Source of the DNA: Tenebrio molitor
Taxonomy: Eukaryota; Arthropoda; Insecta; Coleoptera; Tenebrionidae
Direction of reading: 5' to 3'
Length of the DNA: 64,000 nt
Assembly: GCF_963966145.1 (NCBI RefSeq)
Contig: NC_091046.1
Span: 45,756,001-45,820,000 of the forward strand
Shown: positions 48,701 through 55,300 of the stretch, in pieces
How positions within the stretch are numbered: position 1 is the stretch's first letter
How the letters are laid out: each line of letters starts with the position of its first letter
Program-made: the position numbers and the translations under genes
Notes under the pieces: generated by a model
Told to the model about the DNA's origin: nothing
Databases searched by the model: none
The model's input: only the letters and a program-made list of their open reading frames with translations

Positions 48701-49791
48701 TCGTTGTTCTCATTTAGTCCAGACTGAAAGGTCCCACCTTATTTTTGTAAACTCCGCCAGATATGATTTTCCTCGAAGATCATATTTTTCGCCGGCTGAA
48801 CTTTCACAGATGTGTTAAAAAGTTAACGGAGTTGGAGGAGTTTCGTCAGTCAGGCGGAAAGAATGCTTTTAGTTTTATGAGCAACTACGCTACAGAACAC
48901 TAAGGGGGCGCTGCGGGTCAAAACAAGAGTCCTTCGTGGCTGATTATAAACAATAATAATAATGCTTTCATAAGGTCTTGTGTCGTTTATTCGGGTTCGG
49001 TAATGGCGTTCATTATCACACTAGTGAGATAATGAATGCGTTACTTCACTACCAGTTAAATTTCTAAGCTTTTGATATTTTTATTTAAATTTAACACACC
49101 CTACTTTGTCTCCGAACAATAAAATATAAGTTGCAGTAAAATTCTTGACTATTCAATTCGAAAAAATCCATAAATATGCGACATAAAATGCGCATCAATA
49201 TAATTTTACGAGTCCACATTCGAAGGTGAGTCTAAATGTGGTTTTCATTTTTACCATCCCCCAATAAAACCAACATTAGGTATCCAATATTGAAAATTCA
49301 AGCGACACGCAAAAGCCCAAGCCTGAATGCTCAACACCCGATCCGTGCCAATTTCCACTCCATCAAATATTTATCTCGATAAGAGAACGCCACGTCTTGT
49401 TTAATTTCAATTCAGCAGTGGAAACCAGGCTTCATCATTAAAATCCATTCAACTATCGTGACTTTTGAGTGAATTTTTTATGTTGCAGGGGCGTTCAGGC
49501 TTTACGACGTGGACAACGACGGTTTCATAACGCGAGACGAGATGTACAACATCGTGGACGCCATCTACCAGATGGTGGTAAGTATCTTGCGGCAGAAAAT
49601 GTTTGTTCTGATTTTGTGCGTTGCAGGGCCAGCAGCCGTCCGAGGACGAGAACACGCCCCAGAAGCGAGTCGACAAGATCTTCGACCAGATGGACAAGAA
49701 CCACGACGACCGCCTCACCTTGGAGGAGTTCCGGGAGGGCAGCAAGGCGGATCCGAGGATTGTGCAGGCGCTGACTCTGGGTCCCGAATAG
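6677..49791 (+). CDS. Frq: frequenin / neuronal calcium sensor 1 (seven joined exons, complete)
   Basis: Joining 6677-6740, 41018-41042, 43892-43940, 43990-44079, 44889-44967, 49489-49577 and 49627-49791 gives one uninterrupted frame of 186 residues. Every junction is GT-AG and phase-consistent. The protein begins MGKKNS, an N-myristoylation signal (G2, S6). It has four EF-hands. EF1 is degenerate, with CPNG at residues 38-41, and does not bind calcium in this family. EF2 (loop D73-E84), EF3 (D109-E120) and EF4 (D155-E166) keep their acidic ligands. EF4 has D instead of G at loop position 6, as I recall for fly Frequenin. The length fits the family (about 187-190). Family members are membrane-associated neuronal calcium sensors that modulate transmitter release, voltage-gated calcium channels and PI4-kinase. 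The start is fixed by the conserved N-terminus. Intron 1 is unusually long and hosts another gene. Confidence 0.97.
8473..8791. mobile_element. fold-back/MITE element, family B (319 bp)
   Basis: GTGTTCAAAAATTAATTTGT followed by GGTCAAG at the left end is mirrored by CTTGACCACAAG, a T-run and GAACAC at the right end. The inverted ends are about 27 bp, with variable homopolymer length. There is no coding frame inside. Solitary related ends occur near 9903-9930 and 53247-53290. Confidence 0.65.
9174..9334. mobile_element. MITE family A, diverged full copy (161 bp)
   Basis: The left end TATCGTGCATTCGTTTAA and the right end TTAAATGAACGCACGATA are inverse complements with two mismatches. Internal sequence such as ACTCGATTGTGAACGCAC and GGATCAGCTGTTTAA is shared with the copies at 4551 and 55781. 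No open frame is present, so it is non-autonomous. Confidence 0.7.
9903..9930 (+). repeat. solitary family B terminus
   Basis: GTGTATTCAAAAAAAAAATG followed by TGGTCAAG matches the left terminal repeat of the element at 8473-8791. No matching right end was found within the next few hundred bases, so this is a truncated copy. Confidence 0.4.
10158..10231 (-). repeat. GTACGG hairpin repeat, copy 2 (inverted)
   Basis: TGCATTTAATCACGGGTACG, then TAAGTTGGGCGTC and GACCCCAACCGTAC, is the inverse complement of the unit at 2034-2108 over about 70 bp with few differences. The apex pairs CCTCGCC with the reversed side through GGCGAGG. Confidence 0.65.
12351..12407 (-). pseudogene. 5S rRNA-like fragment 1
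   Basis: Read on the minus strand, this aligns without large gaps to the middle and 3' part of insect 5S rRNA as I recall it. It runs from CGACCAGTGAGGTTAAG, through GGTCAGCGTTTGGATGGG (expected GGTTAGTACTTGGATGGG), to TGGCCACAGGTGAAACC. This covers the region around box C of the internal promoter. The 5' third and the 3' terminus are not recognisable. It is either a 5S pseudogene or a 5S-headed SINE remnant. Confidence 0.6.
12522..12540 (+). promoter_or_regulatory. ATGGTGGATGCGCCGGG motif, site 1
   Basis: An exact ATGGTGGATGCGCCGGGAC, in AT-rich surroundings. It is one of six copies in this intron, and the flanking bases are unrelated to those of the other copies. Confidence 0.5.
13047..13065 (+). 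promoter_or_regulatory. ATGGTGGATGCGCCGGG motif, site 2
   Basis: An exact ATGGTGGATGCGCCGGGAC, 525 bp from site 1 and in the same orientation, preceded by an A-run like several other copies. Confidence 0.5.
14130..14770 (+). repeat. dispersed ~0.6 kb repeat, copy 1
   Basis: Shares long blocks with 18100-18860 in the same order and orientation: GTTTGCAACAAAAAAT, TTATTCATTTAAAATG, GAGGTTAGGTGGGCAAATG, GTTTGTTAATCAATTCA, TTTGTCGTCTTGTCCGCAAA and a CATTTGTAA.TAAAGC end. Identity looks moderate, with many small indels. No coding frame is conserved. The class of element is unknown. Confidence 0.65.
18100..18860 (+). repeat. dispersed ~0.6 kb repeat, copy 2
   Basis: Same order of blocks as 14130-14770. 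It differs by an extra segment of about 150 bp near its end: the phrase 'CATTTATAACTAAAG' at about 18645 recurs as 'CATTTGTAACTAAAG' at about 18799, suggesting a local duplication. No terminal inverted repeat or target duplication is evident. Confidence 0.65.
19460..19478 (+). promoter_or_regulatory. ATGGTGGATGCGCCGGG motif, site 3 (one mismatch)
   Basis: ATGGTCGATGCGCCGGGTC; one G-to-C change from the consensus. Same orientation as sites 1 and 2. Confidence 0.45.
20022..20040 (+). promoter_or_regulatory. ATGGTGGATGCGCCGGG motif, site 4
   Basis: ATGGTGGATGCGCCGGGTC, 562 bp from site 3. The spacing resembles that of the site 1 and 2 pair. Confidence 0.5.
23991..24007 (-). promoter_or_regulatory. 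ATGGTGGATGCGCCGGG motif, site 5 (one mismatch)
   Basis: On the minus strand it reads ATGGTGGAGGCGCCGGG, preceded by AAA; one T-to-G change from the consensus. Opposite orientation to sites 1-4. Confidence 0.45.
25924..25985 (+). repeat. 20-bp tandem repeat, three copies
   Basis: The unit GCGAACGATTTTAGCGTGTT recurs with a 20-bp period (ATTTTAGCGT at 25931, 25951 and 25971) with only one or two substitutions. Non-coding. Confidence 0.8.
28786..29580 (+). repeat. 197-bp tandem array, four copies
   Basis: The landmark AGCGTGTTGG recurs at 28951, 29148, 29345 and 29542, an exact 197-bp period. Copies 2-4 are almost identical. Copy 1 is more diverged and carries a 7-bp insertion around TTGACACTTGACATTTC. 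The array ends abruptly in GTCGGAGCTTTGTCG. The unit contains no frame that stays open across copies. Confidence 0.9.
31210..31229 (-). promoter_or_regulatory. ATGGTGGATGCGCCGGG motif, site 6
   Basis: On the minus strand it reads ATGGTGGATGCGCCGGGGAC, preceded by AAA. Like site 5, it faces the opposite way from sites 1-4. Confidence 0.5.
32675..32719 (-). pseudogene. 5S rRNA-like fragment 2
   Basis: The minus strand reads CTAAGCAACGTACGTCGCAG, then TCAGTGTTTGGATGGGTGGTCGCC. This corresponds to the 5S segment TTAAGCAGCG..GCGG, TTAGTACTTGGATGGG and GACCGCC. It covers about 45 bases and ends where a mariner-type MITE begins. Like fragment 1, it retains mainly the box C region. Confidence 0.55.
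32727..33013. mobile_element. Tc1/mariner-type MITE (287 bp)
   Basis: The ends CAGCTTGACAAAAACAGC and the inverse GTTTTTGTCAAGCTG form terminal repeats of about 24 bp with one mismatch. They are flanked by TA on both sides (32725-32726 and 33014-33015), the target duplication typical of Tc1/mariner transposition. No transposase frame is present. Confidence 0.7.
35754..36004. mobile_element. MITE, CGGGTGATTTTAAATGA termini (251 bp)
   Basis: CGGGTGATTTTAAATGAATG at the left is the inverse complement of CAATCATTTAAAATCACCCG at the right, with similarity continuing for about 30 bp through a T-run. A 250-bp non-coding interior separates the arms. No clear target duplication was identified. Confidence 0.7.
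37407..37430 (+). promoter_or_regulatory. GGCACGGCATCGAGGCCG motif, site 1
   Basis: GGGCACTGCGTCGAGGCCGG, followed by ATCAGTTATCA; two differences from the consensus core. One of four dispersed copies between 37.4 and 48.0 kb. Confidence 0.35.
37524..37616. repeat. 93-nt near-perfect hairpin
   Basis: AAATGCAACCCACAATACAT plus TTGGA at 37524-37548 pairs perfectly (25 bp) with 37592-37616. An inner stem, GTAAAGCTGGATAT against ATATCAAGCTTTAC, pairs 13 of 14, leaving a loop of about 11 nt. Weaker pairing continues outside (AATAATGAG with ATTACTCAT). The size is in the range of a microRNA precursor, but the near-perfect stem also suits a young fold-back element. No known microRNA seed was recognised. 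Confidence 0.75.
37820..37857 (+). repeat. 19-bp direct duplication
   Basis: GTACTTGCACACTTTTATT occurs twice, back to back and identical. Non-coding. Confidence 0.85.
38905..38945 (-). repeat. possible tRNA-derived (SINE-like) remnant
   Basis: The minus strand contains GGATCGAATCC at 38920-38930, one mismatch from the pol III B-box GGTTCGANNCC. It sits in a GC-rich symmetric context (GGGCGGCGG and CTGCCACCGACCC). A convincing A-box, anticodon arm and acceptor stem are not visible, so this is not an intact tRNA gene. Confidence 0.25.
39268..39462 (+). CDS. small single-pass membrane protein, STMP1-like, nested in frequenin intron 1
   Basis: A 64-residue frame starting at GAAATGG, with an in-frame TAG (or splice acceptor, TTTTAG) just upstream. 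Residues 7-21 (LAIFTIGLLGGIYFG) form a glycine-rich hydrophobic helix, followed by a basic/acidic amphipathic tail (ETKKKQWTDW, EEEEQE) and a C-terminal CTCGAHH. The FTxGxxxGxYxxxxxxD pattern at residues 10-26 resembles short transmembrane mitochondrial protein 1. That family is about 47 residues in mammals and localises to the mitochondrial inner membrane, so this one has a longer C-terminus. Codons are GC-rich and unlike the intron around it. An ATTAAA polyadenylation signal at 39476-39481 lies 13 bases past the stop. It is on the same strand as its host. The frame is probably a real gene; the family assignment is tentative. Confidence 0.6.
   Translation: MGSLRTLAIFTIGLLGGIYFGRHKDVLWAFLDLETKKKQWTDWNAECEKLAEEEEQECTCGAHH
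39476..39481 (+). terminator. ATTAAA polyadenylation signal for the nested small gene
   Basis: A common variant hexamer just after the stop codon. It would give a very short 3' UTR. Confidence 0.4.
40165..40527. repeat. large inverted repeat with ~80-bp arms
   Basis: Arm 1 (40165-40247) contains TGGCGGAAACAAAAGACTGA and GAAATGTCACAAAT. Arm 2 (about 40446-40527) is its inverse complement, with roughly 90% agreement by eye and a few indels. The spacer is about 200 bp and AT-rich. No coding frame is present. It is either a fold-back transposon or a locus able to make long hairpin RNA if transcribed with the intron. Confidence 0.75.
41018..41042 (+). CDS. Frq: frequenin exon 2 (25-bp microexon)
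   Basis: Lies between GTTGCAG and GTAAGTG. Its 25 bases complete F22, encode TEKEIRQ and give the first two bases of W30. The exon is too short for ORF or homology scans to detect unaided. It is identified because it exactly restores the conserved FTEKEIRQWHKGF segment between exons 1 and 3. Confidence 0.93.
41043..43891 (+). other. frequenin intron 2
   Basis: GTAAGT to TTCCAG. AT-rich, with no coding frame recognised and no clear transposon ends seen. Confidence 0.85.
43892..43940 (+). CDS. Frq: frequenin exon 3
   Basis: Completes W30 and encodes residues 31-46 (HKGFLKDCPNGLLTEQ), the degenerate first EF-hand. The CPNG in the loop abolishes calcium binding in the family. Donor GTGAGT. The next intron is only 49 bp (43941-43989). 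Confidence 0.95.
43990..44079 (+). CDS. Frq: frequenin exon 4
   Basis: Thirty codons, residues 47-76 (GFIKIYKQFFPQGDPSKFAS then LVFRVFDENN), in phase 0 at both ends. It ends inside the EF2 loop. Third positions are AT-rich compared with the last two exons. Donor GTAAGT. Confidence 0.96.
44080..44888 (+). other. frequenin intron 4
   Basis: GTAAGT to TTGCAG, 809 bp. No feature other than moderate GC near the 3' end. Confidence 0.85.
44889..44967 (+). CDS. Frq: frequenin exon 5
   Basis: Encodes D77 to H102 plus the first base of W103: the second half of EF2 (DGSIEFEEF) and the conserved IRALSVTSRGNLDEKLH linker helix. The donor GTAAGT follows CATT. Confidence 0.96.
45129..45149 (+). promoter_or_regulatory. 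GGCACGGCATCGAGGCCG motif, site 2
   Basis: Exact core, GGGCACGGCATCGAGGCCG, preceded by a TTATTATAAAA stretch like that before site 1. It lacks the TTATCA that follows the other three copies. Confidence 0.35.
46838..46864 (-). promoter_or_regulatory. GGCACGGCATCGAGGCCG motif, site 3
   Basis: The minus strand reads GGCGCGGCATCAAGGCCGGA, followed by TGTATTTATCA. Core with two substitutions. Confidence 0.35.
48001..48020 (-). promoter_or_regulatory. GGCACGGCATCGAGGCCG motif, site 4
   Basis: The minus strand reads ACACGGCATTCAGGCCGCAT, followed by TCATTATCATCA. Core with two substitutions. Confidence 0.3.
49000..49044. repeat. 45-nt palindrome centred on ACTAGT
   Basis: GTAATGGCGTTCATTATCAC and its inverse GAGATAATGAATGCGTTAC meet at ACTAGT, with only three or four mismatched pairs. 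It resembles the TCACTAGTGAG string at 2605, so it may be a degenerate end of the same repeat class. Confidence 0.55.
49489..49577 (+). CDS. Frq: frequenin exon 6
   Basis: Completes W103 and encodes residues 104-132, including the third EF-hand (loop DVDNDGFITRDE). GC-rich third positions. The donor GTAAGT at 49578 opens a 49-bp intron. Confidence 0.97.
49627..49791 (+). CDS. Frq: frequenin exon 7 (terminal)
   Basis: Residues 133-186 and the TAG stop. It contains the fourth EF-hand (DKNHDDRLTLEE) and the conserved C-terminal helix (GSKADPRIVQAL). It ends LTLGPE, slightly different from the LSLGGD I recall in the fly protein. The C-terminal tail in this family occupies the hydrophobic groove that binds partners. 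Confidence 0.97.
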   Translation, partial: GQQPSEDENTPQKRVDKIFDQMDKNHDDRLTLEEFREGSKADPRIVQALTLGPE

Positions 49792-51478
49792 CATAAGGAC
49801 GCCGGCATTTTGCCCGACGCGCTCTGACGCAACCGAGGGACTCTATTCAGCCACTCCGGGCCCGGCTTTATCACGAAATTATCTTGTCTTTTTATAGCGT
49901 AGAGGCGAGGCAATTTTTGGGCTTTTCTACTTGATCGAATTTTGTCCCTCGTGTCAAACCACGGCTACGACGCTCAATTATAAATATTAGAATGTCAGGT
50001 GAATCGTGTATATTCGAACGTCAATTTCTTTTCGTGTGAAGGTTCTTGGCGGAAGAGACGGAAATTTTAACCGGTCTATTCGAGCAACAGTTTCTTTCTG
50101 GTCGCACAGACAATCATCAACTCGGTTCTTCAGTGCTTGGCCCATCAAGACCTTTCTTTCGGGTTTGCGTTTCACAAGAAAAAGTGTCAAATGATGTAAT
50201 TAAGTAAGTCGTGTAAACACCATACTGTTGTTGAAGCAGATTTTATACATATTTTTGTGCTAGCAATAACCTTCTTGCGTCCATCTTGTCCGGAGGGGTT
50301 TCCGGGACGGTTCCGGTGGTGGGCACGACAAAAATTTCGCCTCCTGGAAGCCCACTTCCTCCAGTTATCTCGAATGGACGCTAAGATACTACGTAGAAAT
50401 AGGTTACATTAATGGTAGTTTCAAACTTTCTATGTACTATAATGGTTTTAATGGTTATATTTATTGGACTTTTTAAAAATGAACAAGTCTCCTCAATGTC
50501 GGAAACGCCAATATCCTTTTAAACTTGTTTCTCGAACCTTTTTATGCCATTTCGATTGTTTGACTAGTGCTTGTGGCCGTTTTTCTTCTCGATTATTTAT
50601 CAAGCTTCTGCAGTGTCTAACAACTTGTAAGGGTTTCTAACTATTTTTATGTACTCGTATAGATTCTAACTCTTTTCTATAATGCTAGATAAAAAGTATT
50701 TTAAAGGTGATAAGGTGACAAATTAGGAAATTTTGGATCTCGATGTTGGTATGACAATACCCACAATTTAACTATAGGGAATTTCAAATACCCAACTATT
50801 TAAATGCTACACCGTAAGAGAGCATTTCAACTTTGTACTCTTCAGTTTTGCAAATCATTCTTCCCCGTAAATGTGTTTCGTTTCGACAAAAATTTTAAAC
50901 AAAGTTACATAAGAGAGAGTAGATATAGTTGTTATCTAATTCTAAACATTTTTAGCTGTTGTACTGCACGAACAATAAGATCAAATTGTTTTTATGATGC
51001 GTTGTTATTGTTCTTGAAACACACAAACAGATCACACAGTGCTGGGCGCCATTTGCTTTCGTTCAAACGATATTTTTTTATATTGTCATTTTTATGATGT
51101 GGCCTAAATGTATGCGTTTAGATTGTGATGATTTTATAAATTCTGACTGTAGCGTCGCGCTAATCTTTCTGTTACCAACCTTCTGTGATAATTACAATCA
51201 TTGTATCGCAATAATGAAAATGCTGTGTCTTGTATTGCAGTAGGCTGTTCTTGTTGTTTTAGATAAATTGGTAATATGGTTGTTTTTTTCGACACTGTTT
51301 GTTGTTAAATTATGAAACGGATACATTGTGTTTTGTAATATTAAAACTGAATGTACAAATATATAGCATAAATAGTACAAAAACTACTTTCATTTCACCT
51401 TCAACGTACCTCTTTTTTTGTCAATTCTACACAATTCACTAAATGAAATTCAAAATATCTATGAATTCAAATCAACTT

Positions 51479-51688
51479 GCGCGCCACCTGTCAACAGTCC
51501 ACCAAATAATTGTCACAGAGCCCCCTTGTCAATAAGCGAGACGGTTTTAATTGTACAAACTAAAACGGTAGTAGACTTCTTGCACCTCACACTGTAATAT
51601 TTATTTATTGATGGCGACAGGTCGCAATATTAATAGTAGCGATCTGCAACAGTGTTTAGCTTGTCACTTCTGCTTATAGGTGGCGCGC
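51479..51688. repeat. 210-bp interval bounded by inverted GCGCGCCACCT sites
   Basis: GCGCGCCACCT at 51479-51489 is the exact inverse complement of AGGTGGCGCGC at 51678-51688. Each contains AGGTGGCGC, which matches the core of the CTCF-type insulator motif. The interval sits between the two genes. The alternative is a short-TIR transposon; 11 bp is short for that and no target duplication is seen. Confidence 0.4.
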
Positions 51689-52098
51689 CTAAATTTCATT
51701 TGAAATGGAAAAAAAAAGCTCCAAAATATGGCAACAAATAAACGAATGGATTAATAAAATAAAAATACGTGTTTATTAATTTTAGCTGTTTTCAGTTCAA
51801 AATGAATATCGTGATGTAAATGGAATGTTTTGTGTGGTGTGGTTTATGCAACCAGTAATACTGTGTTGTGCCACGTGACTTAAAGTTGTGTGCAACATAG
51901 TAGGCGCCTGTCAAGCTTGTCCTCCATGTTTTTTTCGTCGGCGGTACCGCGGCGCTTGTTCCGTCCCCTTCTGCCCCCGGTGAACGCAATCCTTGTCGTG
52001 TTTAATGAATTGCCGGAAGTACCGTTAGCACCGGCGCTCCGCCTCTCCCCTCCGTTCCTCCGGCCCCAGCGTACGCGTTTAGTTCATTCGGTTGCCGT

Positions 52099-52104
52099 GT
52101 CAGT
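52099..52104 (+). promoter_or_regulatory. candidate initiator (GTCAGT) of the aminopeptidase gene
   Basis: A TCAGT pentamer, the arthropod initiator consensus, lies 89-93 bases before the conserved ATG in GC-rich DNA. An AGTC string sits near the +29 position, where a downstream element would be. This is suggestive only. Confidence 0.3.
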
Positions 52105-52192
52105 GGAGCAGCGAGCGAGCCCGCTCCGTAGTCTACGTCGTAGAGGCCACAGCATCAGCAGGAGATACCGTTCCGCAGCAAAGGAGTTCGAG

Positions 52193-52315
52193 ATGCCCAG
52201 TGGGAAGCCGTTCGAGAGGCTGCCGGAGACGGTCCGGCCGCAACACTACGTCCTCTCCCTGGTGCCCGACCTGAAAGCGCTCGTCTTCGACGGGGACGTC
52301 GCCGTGCGGATTGAG
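52193..52315 (+). CDS. Psa: aminopeptidase exon 1
   Basis: Residues 1-41, ending VRIE, with donor GTAGGT. The ATG in GAGATGC is chosen because the following sequence is family-conserved. The frame stays open upstream to an ATG at 51926, so an N-terminally extended form is possible. Confidence 0.88.
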
Positions 52316-55300
52316 GTAGGTCCACCATATGCCGGCGCGGGCGGCGCCGCCACCGAATCGATAGCACGCGGGGCGGCGGCGCCGGCACGCGACGGTTTGA
52401 GGTTAGGAAGGCCGTGGAAAAATACAAGGGTGAGCGATCGCCGGGCGGTGGTGGTGGAGCCGGTTGGAGTGGAAGCGAGAATGGGGCGGTGAATGGTTGT
52501 TTACGATGTTTTCGCAAACGCACGATTGTGTTACGGTACCTTATCAAAAGCGACAAGAGCGTAAATAAACGGGACCAACAACCGAATAAACAGCGAGAAG
52601 TGGTCAGAATTTGTGTGTTTATTGGAAAATAAGCTGAATGACGTGGTTGGGGGACCCAAAAATCTAGACCCAGGCCGGGAGATGCGGCAAGATTTACAGG
52701 AAAAAATTGAACATGTCATGATAATGATAATGAAATGCAAATAAAGTATGTAAATAAAAATTCTAGGTTATCATTATATTGAAAAAACAAAACAAAATCA
52801 TTGTTTTTTAAAAGCACTAGATTACTAGATTTTTGTTGTGCATTTTAATGTTGTTGGACCTGTTTAAACAGTTGATCAACTAAAATTGGGTTGATTTTTG
52901 TTAAAAAAAAATCCAAATTGTAAACTTGGTGTAAATAATGATAAAAGTACGAATTTTTAAAAATCAATTTAGAAATTGAAATGTGGAGGAAACTTTGGTG
53001 CAAAGAGAAAATTGTGGCATTGTCCTGGGTGAGCCAAAAACCTGTTTGCTTTGTGTGCTAAATACCGTTTTAAGAGAACAAGCTCTCATTTCCAAGTGGA
53101 GTCTTCTCCTTCGTATTTTGGGAAACGGGAAAGGATTTTGTGTTGAGTGACGTGTTGAGAAGTCATTCAAAATTTTTCTTGTAAAATAAGAAAAAAGATA
53201 AACAATGGACCATTTTTGCCAAAATAAAACGAAAAGATTCTAACGAATGTTTAAAAAAAAAGTAGTCAAGCAGTTTTTTCAAACGCAGATCGTGTTTTTT
53301 AGTTGGAATGCTGTGTGAGATCGAAAACTTTGTAAATGGTTTTCGTATACAGGGTGTTTCGTTAAAGTCACAAACTGATATTCCATTAGTGAAAAGTGCT
53401 GTGGCGTAATCTTTAAAAAAAAGAAGATTCGTTCTAAGTATTCCATAATAAAGAAATGGTTAGTTCTTTTGGTGTTTAAAGTTTTCTAACCGCCATTTCA
53501 TATCACGTGATATCTATAAAATTTATTTTTTTTTAATATAAAATTGTGTGTCAGTTATTTGAGGGGATGAGGTATGTATTCTAGCCGAGATTTTTTTTAA
53601 ATCAATTTTTTTCTAATAGTTCTTAAAGAATAGGGTTTTGAAGAATGATTACTTTAAAAATGTTTCCCTCTTGGTTACTTCTAAATTGTTGGAAAAAACC
53701 CAAATTACCGTTGGTAACAACGAATAAAGTTTTATGTTAAAAAAAGAAATAAACGTTTACGCAACAGCCTACAGGTAGCGAAACAACATAAAATTAACGA
53801 AACCTTGAACAATCGTTTTATCTTTAAAATGATTTGTGTTCGATAACGGTAGTCCAGGTGAACGTTGCACATTTAGCGCTGTTCATCCCATAGAGCCCCC
53901 AAAACCGGAGCAGAAGTAAATGTCACATCCGTCGGAACCGTTTCGATTTTCCGAGCCTACCACCCCGGAGCACGCTGGTGCACTTTGAATGCGCCTCGGA
54001 CGTGCCGTCCGGCCTCCCGTCCATAAGTTACGGCCCTCGACTTGTGACCCCCGAGGGCGTTCACCCTTGGTGTCGTGAAGTCGGACGGCGGCGACGTGCG
54101 CCGCCTGCCCCACATTTCACGTGTTTACGTTTCCACACTCGCTAGATTAGAGATAGCGCAATTAATGGTCGGGGATTACGTGCCCGCCATACGCCACTCC
54201 GCTTACGCAATTGTAATCCGTGGGCACCTAGTTCTTCGACAGCGGTAACGCGCGGTACCGGTGGGAAAGCGATAAGTAGGGGGGCGGCCGTCGAGAGGAA
54301 AATGGAAAAATGCCACCTTTCGCTTTTACCGTTGTGTTGTTGTTGTTTTGGGCGAGTCGAAATTGAATTCCCGCCAAAAATTTGTACGCGAGCGTTGGAG
54401 TTTGGAATTGTTGGTGATTTGGCAAAAAATGAAACGAGTGACGTTCGAGAATTCCCAGTCGGTCGAATTTTTCCTTTTTGTTTCGGGTAATTAAATTCGA
54501 GGTGGTCGCCACGATCTTAATTCGATTAAGATGTTTTTTTCGTGACTTCACAGAATTTGAAAAATTAATCCGATTGAACGGTTCGAATGTTGTTCGCGAG
54601 AGAAAACATTCTCAGATGAGTCTCAAATGAAATGTCTTTATTTCCAATTTTTGTATAATACATTTATAATAATGTTTACTGTAGAAACTTAAACAATAAG
54701 CAAGGACGGTGCTTTTACGAATCTCATCCACCACTGCAAGGTGGATGAGATTCGTAACAGATGCGGTTTAGTACGCAGTCCGTCTTTGACAAAGATGGCG
54801 CACGGTCAAGGTAGTCATAACTGTCAAAATGATAAAATAAACATTATTTTTAGCAGTCATTTAAAAAATTGTTATGCGTCTAAAATAATAAACACGGCTT
54901 TTGGACACATATCAAGTTGATAATTTGACGTTTATCAGTTTAATACAGAAATTACTTGCTTTATTTGTTTTGTTTATTTGGTCCTGGAAAAAGTATAGTA
55001 TGCAACTCGCTTATGAACTGTTTTCTAGACACTCGTGACTAAAAAGGTGTTTATAAAACTTGTTGCGTAATATAATATTATCTTAAACTGTATTGTTTTT
55101 TTGATGATGACTAGACAACTGTTTCTTTTTATTATGACACAATCAAGACTAGTTACTCTAGTAATGTATTTTAAATTTATCTATCAACAATGCAATAGAA
55201 TAACTTGCATGAACAGAATAATTTATTTACTTTTCGAGTTTGCGGAAGCACAAGTTGTAAAGTCGTCCACTGTCCGCTGGATAAAAAGTAAAGTTGGCAC

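Larger units (their letters stand above)
44968..49488 (+). other. frequenin intron 5
   Basis: GTAAGT to TTGCAG, about 4.5 kb. It holds three copies of the GGCACGGCATCGAGGCCG-type motif and a 45-nt palindrome. No nested gene was recognised, although a GC-rich block lies near 47100-47550. Confidence 0.85.
49792..52192 (+). other. intergenic interval: frequenin 3' UTR and aminopeptidase promoter
   Basis: Mostly AT-rich, with two exceptions: a GC-rich block at 50263-50384 and the region from 51900 into aminopeptidase exon 1. The end of the frequenin transcript is not obvious; an ATTAAA occurs at 51340-51345. A pair of inverted GCGCGCCACCT sequences lies at 51479 and 51678. Confidence 0.6.
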
